The notes under the pieces: model-generated
Seen by the model: only the letters and a program-made list of their open reading frames with translations
Databases searched by the model: none
What the model was told of the DNA's origin: nothing
Shown: positions 53,081 to 60,973 of the stretch, piece by piece
Layout: every line of letters begins with the position of its first letter
How positions within the stretch are numbered: the first letter of the stretch is position 1
DNA from: Streptomyces zaomyceticus
GTDB lineage: Bacteria; Actinomycetota; Actinomycetes; Streptomycetales; Streptomycetaceae
DNA length: 64,000 bases
Assembly (NCBI RefSeq): GCF_014656215.1
Contig: NZ_BNBZ01000020.1
Coordinates: 83,145 to 147,144 of the forward strand
Direction: 5' to 3'
Program-made: the position numbers and the translations under genes

Positions 53081-53110
53081 GCCGCCCCTCGCCGATCAGG
53101 CGGGGGCGGC
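53081..53110 (+). terminator. Hairpin terminator
   Basis: GCCGCCCC-T-CGCC pairs with GGCGGGGGCGGC around GATCA, followed by TTT. It ends the plus-strand block that begins at 45937. Confidence 0.6.
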
Positions 53111-53173
53111 TTTGCCGTACGCCTGGCCGCACGTGCGCACGCTCATCGCCCAACGAAGGAGGAGGAAGACACC

Positions 53174-53428
53174 TTGGCCGACGACCGGCCACTCTGGGGA
53201 TATCCGGAGGTCGCCGCCCACATGGGCATCAGCGTCCAGGCCGCCCGCAGCCGCAAGAGCCGGGGCAGCCTACCTGCTCCCGACGACGCCACTGTTCCGC
53301 ACCGGCCCCAGTGGAAGCCAGCCACGTTCGAAGGCTGGAATCAGGTCGGCCGAGGATTCCGCGCCGACCCGCACCGAGAGCTAACCCCCGCTTCTTCGCC
53401 GGCGGGCTTGGGCTCGGACGCATCATGA
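53174..53428 (+). CDS. AlpA/MerR-type helix-turn-helix protein
   Basis: 84 residues from a TTG with AAGGAGGAGGAAG upstream. LWGYPEVAAHMGISVQAARS is a clear HTH of the excisionase/AlpA group, followed by a short wing (PQWKPATFEGW). It could be a second recombination directionality factor or a transcription factor. The stop overlaps the start of the small membrane gene (ATGA). Confidence 0.6.
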   Translation: MADDRPLWGYPEVAAHMGISVQAARSRKSRGSLPAPDDATVPHRPQWKPATFEGWNQVGRGFRADPHRELTPASSPAGLGSDAS

Positions 53429-53688
53429 AGAAGCTCCTCGCCAGCGTCTTCGTGGCTGCCGCCGGTGCGGTGACCGCCATCGTCGCTGCCGTCCAGCACG
53501 AGTACGGTATCTGCACCATCGCATTGTTCGCCGTCACGGTCGGCGCCTTCGGCGTCGTGCTGATCAGCCAGTCGCAGGACGCCGCGACCGATCACGCTGA
53601 CCCGTCGAGGCCCTCGCGAACGAACTTGCTCTTCGGCTGGCCGCCGTCCGGCTCAGCATCCACCGCCTGGCCAAGGCGGGCCTGCTGA
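53425..53688 (+). CDS. Small two-helix membrane protein
   Basis: 87 residues. Two hydrophobic helices (LLASVFVAAAGAVTAIVAAV and ICTIALFAVTVGAFGVVLIS) and a hydrophilic tail of doubtful quality. Coupled to the HTH gene. Possible membrane anchor, exclusion protein or toxin; nothing specific can be said. From 53689 to 53944 only an HTH-like remnant without a start is seen. Confidence 0.45.
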   Translation: MKKLLASVFVAAAGAVTAIVAAVQHEYGICTIALFAVTVGAFGVVLISQSQDAATDHADPSRPSRTNLLFGWPPSGSASTAWPRRAC

Positions 53689-53944
53689 AGGACGGCTCGC
53701 CCCCCATCGAATCGGAACGCGTGAACGACTTCCCGATGCCGTCCCACCATTCCCCGCGCCCGAGAACACCATGCTCGGGACGAGCTTCGCCGGCGCCATC
53801 GCCTCAGTCCACAGCGGCGAAGACTAGGCATTGGGATGTTCCGCAACACCTCTTGCCGAGCAGCCCGTTACTTCGGATAGAGGAAGCGCACACCACGTCG
53901 TCGATTATGGCTACGGTGGGCGCGTCGTCTCATAAGGAGGGGAA

Positions 53945-55150
53945 GTGTCAGATCCCGGGTGGCAGGTCGTGGCCGACAGCCTCGAGCGCAAGTGCGCGGC
54001 GCCAACGACCGAGCAGATCACCGTCGCCCAGGCCCTGGGCGCGGCCCTGAGACAGGACACACCCGCGCTGGTCGCCGCTGCCGAGCTGCGTGTCCTGCTG
54101 CGAACGCCTCTGGGGCTCACGCTCGCTGGTGACTTCGATGACGAGGAGTACGAGGTCCTCCTCGACCTGGCGAGCCGCACCGGCCTGGCTGTTCCCGACA
54201 TGGAGCAGATCGAGTACCGGGAGTTACTTAATGCCTGGTTGCACGTCGCCCGTGACTGCGAGTCCGCCGCCGCCCTGCGCCGACTGAAGCCCGCGGTCGA
54301 TGATGTCGTTACCGCTCGCGATCGACGCAAGGGCCCGGATCTGTACGGCGAGATTTCGTCAGTCGGCGCCAACGGCCGACTGTACTTCCGTGGCGGCCAC
54401 GGGCTCGGCACTGCCCCGCACCGGATCACCCGCATCGTCCGTCCCGACGAGGACGGATATGCCGATCAGCTCCGCCTGGCCCGCGAATACGTCGCCGCGG
54501 CTCAGAGCAACCCGACCCGGATCACCCGAGCCCAGGAGGTGCAGCTGGCCCAATGGCGGGTCAGCTTTCCGGCGACCCCAGCGGCGGTCGAGGCGCTGCG
54601 CAACGCACTGGAGACAGCCGACGACGAGGCCACGATGCAGCGGCTCCTGGAGAAACATCCGGCGCTGTTGGCCAGCACCGTGGTGGGCACCCACGACACC
54701 TGGGTTCGGCCCCAGGTCCAGCTCGGGAACCACTACATGGCCGACTTCATGATCGCCGGTCAGACATCGCTCGGAATCCGGTGGACCCTGGTCGAACTGG
54801 AGAGCCCGGTCAGCCGTATGAGCAACCCCGGTAACAAGCGGGCATCAACTACCCTGCGACACGCGGTCGACCAGATCGAGGACTGGCGCAGGTGGCTGTC
54901 CGCGAACCTGCACTACGCCCGATCCGCGCGCAACGCCGACGGGCTGGGCCTGCCGGGCATCACGGCAGAGGTCCCCGGCTTGATCATCATGGCCCGCGAG
55001 GACGCCGATGACGCGGCTGCCGACATCCGGGAACTGCATGCCCGGCGCTCACATATCCAGGTACGTACCTACGACTGGCTGATGCGCATCAACGAATCCC
55101 CTGACCCCCTGCGCCGAGACGCCCCCGAGCAGCGCGATCGGCTCGCCTGA
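53945..55150 (+). CDS. Shedu-type (DUF4263) anti-phage nuclease
   Basis: 401 residues, GTG with AAGGAGG upstream. The C-terminal domain (about 215-385) follows the Shedu/SduA pattern: MQRLLEKHPALL, Asp267 in YMADFMIAG, Glu284 and Glu286 in TLVELESP, then HAVDQIEDWRRWL. These are the PD-(D/E)XK positions, with Glu in place of the usual Lys, as occurs in part of the family. The N-terminal 200 residues are a separate helical domain, perhaps a sensor. Shedu proteins protect against phages as single genes. Its placement among transfer genes marks it as cargo. Confidence 0.75.
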   Translation: MSDPGWQVVADSLERKCAAPTTEQITVAQALGAALRQDTPALVAAAELRVLLRTPLGLTLAGDFDDEEYEVLLDLASRTGLAVPDMEQIEYRELLNAWLHVARDCESAAALRRLKPAVDDVVTARDRRKGPDLYGEISSVGANGRLYFRGGHGLGTAPHRITRIVRPDEDGYADQLRLAREYVAAAQSNPTRITRAQEVQLAQWRVSFPATPAAVEALRNALETADDEATMQRLLEKHPALLASTVVGTHDTWVRPQVQLGNHYMADFMIAGQTSLGIRWTLVELESPVSRMSNPGNKRASTTLRHAVDQIEDWRRWLSANLHYARSARNADGLGLPGITAEVPGLIIMAREDADDAAADIRELHARRSHIQVRTYDWLMRINESPDPLRRDAPEQRDRLA

Positions 55151-55190
55151 CCCCGGCCGCCACATCCACCCCTCCGGCTTCACAAACACG

Positions 55191-55222
55191 AGGAGCGGCC
55201 CGAGCAAATCGGAGCCGCCCCT
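55191..55222. terminator. Bidirectional hairpin terminator
   Basis: AGGAGCGGC pairs with GCCGCCCCT (one mismatch) over a 14-nt loop, between the Shedu gene and the convergent small gene. Confidence 0.5.
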
Positions 55223-55268
55223 CAGGCGAACAGAGCTGACGGCAGCGGAGCTGCTCCCATGTCGCTCG

Positions 55269-55700
55269 CTACGCCAGATAGAGGCCGGCGAAGACACCGT
55301 CGAAACCGAGTGCGACGAGCCCCTCCTCGACGCTAGGGTAGGTCGTTCCGTGCGGGCTGGCGATCAGGGCGTCGAAGTCGGCGCGGCTGATCTCGGGTTC
55401 GAACCATTGGTTGCTGCACCGGCAGCGGATCCAGACGTTGCGGCCGTGGTTGATAAGTAGCCAGTCGCGTAGGGCCCGGCAGGCCGCGCACGTCACGGGG
55501 ATGCCGCCGAGGGCCATCTCGTGCGGGTGGCTGACGCAGCGGGTCGCGCCGGGGCCGTCGGCAGGCTGCGTCTCGTACTGGAGTTGCAGCAGGGGGTCGG
55601 TGCCGGCAGGCGGGACGGGCAGCGCGGGTGCCGGCTCCGTGGTGCGGTCGGTGGTTCTGAGCACGAGCGTCATCTCCCGTTCGAAGGCTTGCTGTTTCAT
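55269..55700 (-). CDS. Cys-rich hypothetical protein (zinc-ribbon-like)
   Basis: 143 residues; ATG 55700 has no clear ribosome-binding site, and ATG 55673 is an alternative. Cys and His residues in TRCVSHPHEM, VTCAACRALRDW and WIRCRCSNQW could form a zinc ribbon. The C terminus is acidic. It follows the relaxase gene on the same strand. Function unknown. Confidence 0.55.
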   Translation of the reverse strand: MKQQAFEREMTLVLRTTDRTTEPAPALPVPPAGTDPLLQLQYETQPADGPGATRCVSHPHEMALGGIPVTCAACRALRDWLLINHGRNVWIRCRCSNQWFEPEISRADFDALIASPHGTTYPSVEEGLVALGFDGVFAGLYLA

Positions 55701-55780
55701 CCGTAACAGCCAGTGGAACCGACTATCCAGGCATTTCGTGGAGTCCGGTCGGCCGATGGCCGACCCTCCGGGCGTGCTGA

Positions 55781-57535
55781 TCAGCGGTGCGGTGGGCGAC
55801 TGCGCGGGTTGGAGACGGCAGGGCAGGGCGGCGCGGCGGGGGCGTTCCGTTCGTTGGTGCGGTTGGTCGAGGTCTTGGTCGGGCGGGTGCTGGCCTGCGG
55901 GCGACGGGGAGCTTCGCCCTGGGCGGGGAGCTGGGCGAGGTGGCGCAAGCGCCAGACCAGGACGTCGTTCACATCTGCGGCGGTGTCTAGTTCGCTCATG
56001 TCAATGGCCTGCCGCAGGAGGACCTCGGGGTCGTGGCCCTCCTGCTCGGCCTGTGCGAGGGTGGCGACCAGGGCTTCGGTCTTCGTCGCCGTGCCGTCCG
56101 CTCGTATGTCCTGCTCCGGCAGAACCGTGCGGAGGGTGGCCTCGTGCTTCCGGCGTTCGGCTTCGGGCAGGGCCCGGCCTCGGTCGTGCAGGACTCGCAT
56201 CGGGGTGGCAGCAGCTTGGCGGTAGGCGGCGCGCAGATGCTCGGCGGCCTGCCGGGAGGCATGGGCCTGCTGGGCGTGACCGCGAGCGGAGTGCCAACGG
56301 GCGGCAGCGAGGGTGACCAGGACCAGGGTGGAGACGAGCATGGCGGTGGTGCCGCCGTCCTCGCCCCGGCCGAGCGCGCCGCCAGCCTGAACGATACCCC
56401 GGGCAGCCGAGCGGAGAGCCCGGGTGTCGGCGCGTTCTGCGCGGACGTGGCTGCGGGTCGCCCGCTCGAAGGCTCGGGCTGCGGCAGCCAGCTCGGCGCG
56501 GGTGGCGGCCGGGGAGGTCTGGGCGACCGCGTCCAGGAGTTCTCCGACGCCGACGAGCTGGGCGGCGGCTTCATCGTCGTCACCGTCGAGGAGGACGGCG
56601 GCACACTCGGCGATGCCGGTGGCGCTGCGTCGCTCTCGGGCGGGCTGGGACCAGTCCGCCCGGCCTTCGGCGGCCGAAGGCGTGGTCTGGTCGGCGGTAC
56701 CGTCGGCGAGGCGGAGGCGGATCTTCGGGAGGGACAGGTCGGGGGCCAGCTTGGAGCCGGGGTACCAGACCGGTTCACCGTGGCGGTTACGGTCGCCGGG
56801 CAGGGCCACGTTGTAGCCGAGCGCGTCGCCGGACGGGGCGTGGCGTACTTTCACGCGCAGGCCCGCCTCGCGGAGCCGGGTGAAGAACTCCTTCTCGTCG
56901 TCCGCTCCCGCGACGGCCTGGCGGACGGCTTCGCGGAGCGTCTCGCGAGAGGTCTCGGGGCGGCCGGTACGTTCGGCCTTGAACTTCTCGGCGCTGGTGG
57001 GGTTCTTCGCTGCGGTGCCGTCGCCGGCGTTGAGGCGGCGCAGGCCCATCTCCTCCTCAATGCGCCGGCAGACGGCCTGGGCCTTGTTGAAGTCGTAGTT
57101 CAGGCGGGGATTGCGCAGGTCGCCGCGGACCAGGGTGGCGACGATGTGGATGTGGTCTTCCGCGTGGCGGACGGCGATCCATCGGCAGCAGTCGGGATCA
57201 CCTTCCGAGGCGATGCCGGTGGCGTGGACGATGCGCTGGGCGATGGCGTTCCACTCCTCGTCGGAGAGCCGCCGGTCACCGGGGGCGGTCCGGACCGAGC
57301 AGTGCCAAACGTGCTTGGCGGGCGCGCGGTCGCCGGCCTGCTTGACCCGGAGGTCGAGGGCTGCGGTGAGGCGGGCGAGGGTGACGTGCGGGTCGGGGTC
57401 GCGGCCGGGGTCGGGGGCGAAGCCGTCCCAGGAGCCGACGAGGTGCGCGTCGGTATGTTCCTCGCGCCTACCGGGGCCGTAGAGGTAGACGAGGAGTCCA
57501 TGGGTGCGGGAGCCGCGTCCGATGTCGGGAACCAT
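55781..57535 (-). CDS. Relaxase (mobilisation protein, MobA/VirD2-like)
   Basis: 584 residues from ATG 57535, whose first base overlaps the MobC-like stop (TGATG); a GTG 3 nt earlier is possible. The N-terminal domain has the candidate catalytic tyrosines (GLLVYLYGPG, Tyr17/Tyr19) and the metal motif RHAEDHIHIVATL (His124, His128, His130). The middle and C terminus are helical and Ala/Arg-rich with Pro/Thr tail. It should nick oriT, stay bound to the 5' end and pilot single-stranded DNA to the coupling protein. Same operon as the MobC-like gene. Confidence 0.9.
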   Translation of the reverse strand: MVPDIGRGSRTHGLLVYLYGPGRREEHTDAHLVGSWDGFAPDPGRDPDPHVTLARLTAALDLRVKQAGDRAPAKHVWHCSVRTAPGDRRLSDEEWNAIAQRIVHATGIASEGDPDCCRWIAVRHAEDHIHIVATLVRGDLRNPRLNYDFNKAQAVCRRIEEEMGLRRLNAGDGTAAKNPTSAEKFKAERTGRPETSRETLREAVRQAVAGADDEKEFFTRLREAGLRVKVRHAPSGDALGYNVALPGDRNRHGEPVWYPGSKLAPDLSLPKIRLRLADGTADQTTPSAAEGRADWSQPARERRSATGIAECAAVLLDGDDDEAAAQLVGVGELLDAVAQTSPAATRAELAAAARAFERATRSHVRAERADTRALRSAARGIVQAGGALGRGEDGGTTAMLVSTLVLVTLAAARWHSARGHAQQAHASRQAAEHLRAAYRQAAATPMRVLHDRGRALPEAERRKHEATLRTVLPEQDIRADGTATKTEALVATLAQAEQEGHDPEVLLRQAIDMSELDTAADVNDVLVWRLRHLAQLPAQGEAPRRPQASTRPTKTSTNRTNERNAPAAPPCPAVSNPRSRPPHR

Positions 57536-58200
57536 CACAGCCGCCTGGTCACCAGGTCGTTCGCCGCGTCGTCGAGGCGGCCGAGGGACTGGGTCAGAAC
57601 GCTCAGTGCGTGGTCGAGTTCGCCGGGGCGGGGCTGTCCGCCGGCGTTGTGGACGTAGGCGATCTGGTTGATGTTGTTGCCGATCCGGGCCAGGGCGGTA
57701 CGCAGGGCGGCGAGTTCGTCGATGGCCGTGTCGAGTCGTTCGTTGGTGTGCAGGGCGGTTGAACCGCGGGCGGCTGCGAGGCCGGCGGCGGCGAGAAATC
57801 GGGCGACGGTGACGCCGCGCTGCGCGGCTGCGGCGACGATCTCGGCTTTCTCGGTGTCGGAGAGGCGGGTGGTGGTCTTGCGGGTGCGCTCGCTCGGGTT
57901 GCGGTTGCGGCGGCGCGGCTTGCGGTCGGGGAAGGCGGGCGTGCTCGGGCTCGACTGCTCGCGGTGGTCGTCGCGGTCGGCTTCTCCCCCGGTGACCGGC
58001 GCCCCCTGGTGCCGGTTGCCCGGTTGGTTCCCGAGCGCCCTCGCTCGGGAACCAACCGGGCCTCCCCCGTCCTCCTGGGCGGGGGCAAGTGCGTGCGACG
58101 GCCCGTAGGACCGTCGTACGCGATAGCTTGCTCCGCCAGGTGCCGTCGTGAGGTCACGCTGCTGTCCGGCGGTGGTCACCGCCGGGTCGTCGGTGGTCAC
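57535..58200 (-). CDS. MobC-like relaxosome accessory protein
   Basis: 221 residues. Residues about 100-221 show the MobC layout: a ribbon-helix-helix-like start (KTTTRLSDTEKAEIVAAAAQ), then LARIGNNINQIAYVHNAGG, the family signature. The first 95 residues are low-complexity. A perfect 19-bp inverted repeat lies in the DNA that encodes residues about 47-61. MobC proteins bind oriT and help the relaxase open DNA. The start (GTG 58200) overlaps the previous stop (GTGA), but a later start is possible. Confidence 0.8.
   Translation of the reverse strand: MTTDDPAVTTAGQQRDLTTAPGGASYRVRRSYGPSHALAPAQEDGGGPVGSRARALGNQPGNRHQGAPVTGGEADRDDHREQSSPSTPAFPDRKPRRRNRNPSERTRKTTTRLSDTEKAEIVAAAAQRGVTVARFLAAAGLAAARGSTALHTNERLDTAIDELAALRTALARIGNNINQIAYVHNAGGQPRPGELDHALSVLTQSLGRLDDAANDLVTRRL
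58019..58060. repeat. Perfect 19-bp inverted repeat inside mobC, candidate oriT
   Basis: CCCGGTTGGTTCCCGAGCG, a 4-nt spacer (CCCT) and the exact complement. It lies directly upstream of the conserved part of the MobC-like gene, one gene away from the relaxase. Many relaxases act next to such a repeat. It could otherwise be an attenuator. No nick-site consensus was identified. Confidence 0.55.
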
Positions 58201-58421
58201 CGGCTCGTCTCCGGGTCCTGCTGCTGGATTTCGCGGACGAGTTCCTCGATCCAGTCCATGGCCAGGACCGGGTGGTGCAGGGTCCAGGGGCGATGGTGCT
58301 GCTCTCGTTGCACGATCCAGGTGGTGTCGGGGCCGGACTGGGCGCGGTGGAGATGACCGCGCTGGTAAAGAACGGTCAGCCAGGAGTCGACTTCGGCGGG
58401 AGTGGCCGGGTGGGTGCGCAT
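58197..58421 (-). CDS. Small protein upstream of mobC
   Basis: 74 residues; ATG 58421 has GGAG 9 nt upstream. A compact winged-helix-like sequence (AEVDSWLTVLYQRGHLHRAQ, TTWIVQREQHHRPWTLHHPV). It may bind DNA at the transfer origin or regulate mob genes. Coupled to the MobC-like gene by GTGA overlap. Confidence 0.6.
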   Translation of the reverse strand: MRTHPATPAEVDSWLTVLYQRGHLHRAQSGPDTTWIVQREQHHRPWTLHHPVLAMDWIEELVREIQQQDPETSR

Positions 58422-58469
58422 CGGGTGTTCTCCGCTGTTGCTCTGGAGGGGTGTGGGGCGGATGTCAGG

Positions 58470-59160
58470 AGCGGGTGACCGGCTTGGGTGACCGGCTCGG
58501 TCACCCGCTCCGTGGTGTCCGGTCAGTTCCGCGTGGAGGTGACCGGCTGACCGTGCTGGGCGCGGAGCTGGGCCATCAGGGCGGTCAGGGTGTCGCTGGA
58601 GAGCGGGATCTGCTGACCGCGGATCGCCTGGGCGACCACCTTGCGGGTCAGCTTGTCCTCGGCCCTGACCGCTGACCGGGCGATCTTCAACAGTTCCGCG
58701 GTGTCCGTGTCGGGCCGCCGGTCACCGGGTGTCCGAGCCTCTCGGTCAGTGACCGGCGGCGGCTTGACCGGCGGAGTGGTGACCGCCGCCGGGCTGTCCT
58801 GGCCGCCGGTGACCGGGGCGGTGCCGTCGGGGCGGTCAGTGACCGGCCGAGCCGAGCCCGACTGTCCGGGCAGTTCAGCGGCCCCCTGCGACTGTCCCCG
58901 GTCATCGGTGACCGCGTTGCTGCCCACCGGGGCCCTGCCCCCGGTCAGTGACCGGGAGGCAGGAGACTGCTTGGCCAGGGACTGTGGCGGCCTGTCGGTG
59001 ACGGCAGTGACCGGCTGACCGGCCTTGACCTGACCGACCGCCGACCCGTTCTGACCGACCCGGTCAGTCCGGGTGACCTCGACGGCGCCGCGCCGGTCAC
59101 CCTGACCGAGGTGACCGGGGTGACCGAGGTCCTCGCGGTCACTGCCCTTGACCGGCCCGC
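58470..59160. repeat. Dense array of TGACCG / CGGTCA motifs
   Basis: More than 25 copies of the hexamer, in both orientations, occur within 700 bp, several as GGTCAGTGACCGG. They run from the 3' flank of the DUF2637 gene through its C-terminal coding half, where they encode repeated Val-Thr-Asp/Gly peptides. Spacing is irregular. Confidence 0.7.
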
Positions 59161-59578
59161 GGGCGATGAGGATGTAGAGGTGGACCGCTCCGGCCAGGGC
59201 GAGCGGGGCGATGGTGGACAGCACCGCAACCACCGTGTCTCCGAGCCGGAGGCCGGTGCCGGCGACCGCGTCCTCGTTGAGCCGCACCGCGTGGAGCGCA
59301 TTGGCCCAGATGCTGGCGGCCGTGGCTGTGCCGAAGAGCGTCCAGACGTAGAGCCTGGCGCGCAGCGGCGCGTCACGGAGGACCAGGAGCGCCCGGACGC
59401 CGTAGGCGATGAACCCGTCGATCACCAAGGGGAAGAGGTAGGTGAGAAAGCCTCGGATGTGGATGGCGACGGCCATCTGCTGCAGCGCGTCGTACGACAG
59501 CGCGCATCCCGCGCCGCCGAGGGCGATGACGACCGCGCGGTCCCAGCCGGATATGTGCGCCGTCTTCGGCGCGGTCAT
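58523..59578 (-). CDS. DUF2637 (Spd-like) membrane protein
   Basis: 351 residues. The N-terminal 140 residues have four membrane helices (AVVIALGGAGCALSYDALQQ, GFLTYLFPLVIDGFIAYGVR) and match DUF2637, known from Streptomyces plasmid spread proteins. The middle is a long Val/Thr/Asp/Gly/Pro repeat region, and the C terminus a helical unit (LLKIARSAVRAEDKLTRKVV) that may bind DNA. The ATG at 59578 is used; a GTG at 59587 overlaps the WhiB stop. It could help spread of the element within the mycelium. Confidence 0.75.
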   Translation of the reverse strand: MTAPKTAHISGWDRAVVIALGGAGCALSYDALQQMAVAIHIRGFLTYLFPLVIDGFIAYGVRALLVLRDAPLRARLYVWTLFGTATAASIWANALHAVRLNEDAVAGTGLRLGDTVVAVLSTIAPLALAGAVHLYILIARGPVKGSDREDLGHPGHLGQGDRRGAVEVTRTDRVGQNGSAVGQVKAGQPVTAVTDRPPQSLAKQSPASRSLTGGRAPVGSNAVTDDRGQSQGAAELPGQSGSARPVTDRPDGTAPVTGGQDSPAAVTTPPVKPPPVTDREARTPGDRRPDTDTAELLKIARSAVRAEDKLTRKVVAQAIRGQQIPLSSDTLTALMAQLRAQHGQPVTSTRN

Positions 59579-59583
59579 GGCGG

Positions 59584-60150
59584 TCACGCCGCCGTCCCGA
59601 AGTCGTCGCGGCTCAGGTGCTCGCCGCCGGCCTCGGGTGACGCGGTGGTCGTCGCAGGCTGGTTCAGGTCGCGGTTTCGCAGGGCGCGGCGGTGTTCGCG
59701 GTACAGCTTCTTGGTGTGCTCCTCGGTGACCTTCAGGAGCCAGGCCAGGCGCCGTGTGCTGAGTCCGTGGTGGTAGGCGGCGTGGACGACCGCGGTGCGC
59801 TCGGCGGTGGTGAGGTGGATATCGCGTCCGGAAACGGTTTCGTTGACGCGGCTGTAGTCGAGGCGGTCGGCGATCTTCTCGTGCAAAGGTCGGCGTTCCT
59901 CCTCGGTCAGTCCGCCTCGGATGCCATTGGCGTCGTTGCCCTCCAGAGCGGCGTCCAGGCAGGTGCGGCGGACCGGGCACTGGTTGCACAGCGCCTTCGC
60001 TGCGGTGATCTTGTCGGTCTCGTCGGGGTCCGGGAAGAAGATCTCGGGGTCTACCGGCTTGTACTCGGTGCTCTGGCAGACGGCCTGGTCTCGCCAGGTG
60101 TGGTCGCCGAGCGACCGGTGGCGGGCAGGACTGTGCGTCGTGCTGGTCAT
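59584..60150 (-). CDS. WhiB-family transcription regulator
   Basis: 188 residues. Four cluster cysteines are present (Cys25, Cys55, Cys58, Cys64; ALCNQCPVRRTC) and the GIRGG turn follows. WhiB-like proteins hold a [4Fe-4S] cluster and usually act with the main sigma factor. Unusually, a second region of about 90 residues follows with an HTH-like segment (AAYHHGLSTRRLAWLLKVTE). Its place between the DUF2637 and DnaC-like genes suggests that it controls element functions in response to redox state or development. Confidence 0.9.
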   Translation of the reverse strand: MTSTTHSPARHRSLGDHTWRDQAVCQSTEYKPVDPEIFFPDPDETDKITAAKALCNQCPVRRTCLDAALEGNDANGIRGGLTEEERRPLHEKIADRLDYSRVNETVSGRDIHLTTAERTAVVHAAYHHGLSTRRLAWLLKVTEEHTKKLYREHRRALRNRDLNQPATTTASPEAGGEHLSRDDFGTAA

Positions 60151-60268
60151 GCGGGGTGCTCCGATCGCTCTCCGCGCGCAGGGGCGTCGGCGGAGAGGTG
60201 CGCTGGGTCGGGGACGAGCTCGGGGCGGCGCGCGATGGGCGCGGCCCGGCGTGGTGGCCTGGGGCGGG
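60151..60268. other. Short intergenic region upstream of whiB-like gene
   Basis: The only sizeable gap in the 57.5-62.3 kb minus-strand block; probably holds a promoter for the WhiB-like and mobilisation genes. Confidence 0.35.
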
Positions 60269-60973
60269 TCAGGCCGCGAGGCGATGCCGTCTGCGGTCGA
60301 CCTGTTCGAACTCGACCCGGGTGGTCATCTGTGCGAGCCGGGAGCTGACGCGGTCGCCGAGGTGGGCCCTAAGGTCCCTGATCGCCAGGTTGGTGGTGAT
60401 CAGGGTCGGGAGCTCGTAGTTGTATCGGCGGTTGATCAGCCGGTACGTGACTTCCTCGACCCACTCGCTGGCCTTGGCCGCACCGAGGTCGTCGATGATC
60501 AGCAGCGGACAGCGGCTGACGGCCGCCAGCTCCCGCTCGCTATCGGCTCCGGGCCGGGGCCGCAGGTCGGCGTACAGGTCGGCGGCTGTGGTCGCGCGCC
60601 AGCGCACGCCGACTCCGCTCTGCACCAGCTTCCGGATCGCGCCGTACGCCTGGTGCGTCTTGCCTGCGCCAACGACGCCGGCCATGAGCAGGCTGGGTCC
60701 GGCGGCGACCTGCCGCCTGGCTCCTTGGTTGGGGGCGACGGCGGCCTTGGCGACGTCCCGGACCCAGGCCAGGACCTGGGGGTGGTCGGCGACGGCGGCC
60801 CGGTAGCGCGGGGGCATCCCGGCCGACAGGGCCTCCAGAGGGGAGAAGGGCTCGGGCTCCTGGGCCGGTGCGGCGGCGGTGGCGGGGTCGATGTTGCGGG
60901 CGGCCAGGATCCGGGCCACGCGGTCCAGGGTGCCCTCGCCGAGGGTCTGCGGTTCGCGGTGACGGGTGCGCAT
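60269..60973 (-). CDS. DnaC/IstB-like AAA+ helicase loader
   Basis: 234 residues. Walker A is MAGVVGAGKTHQAY (about 98-110) and Walker B is CPLLIIDDLG (155-164); TLITTNLAIRDL is sensor 1. It is of the DnaC/phage-P type that loads the replicative helicase. The ATG overlaps the stop of the replisome-organiser gene (TGATG). Together the two genes resemble the O-P pair of lambda. Confidence 0.8.
   Translation of the reverse strand: MRTRHREPQTLGEGTLDRVARILAARNIDPATAAAPAQEPEPFSPLEALSAGMPPRYRAAVADHPQVLAWVRDVAKAAVAPNQGARRQVAAGPSLLMAGVVGAGKTHQAYGAIRKLVQSGVGVRWRATTAADLYADLRPRPGADSERELAAVSRCPLLIIDDLGAAKASEWVEEVTYRLINRRYNYELPTLITTNLAIRDLRAHLGDRVSSRLAQMTTRVEFEQVDRRRHRLAA

Noticed and set aside
53600..53790. 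HTH-like fragment in the plus strand (LRLAAVRLSIHRLAKAGLL)
   Set aside because: No start codon with a ribosome-binding site and no continuous downstream frame; likely a remnant.
58470..59160. CRISPR-like array
   Set aside because: Repeats are six to thirteen bases, irregularly spaced, in both orientations, and mostly within a coding sequence; no cas genes.
59877..59890. Third match to the leader loop (TTTGCACGAGAA) inside the WhiB-like coding region
   Set aside because: The flanking bases do not form the P3 stem and no anti-SD hairpin follows; it encodes PLHEK in a normal protein context. Probably chance.
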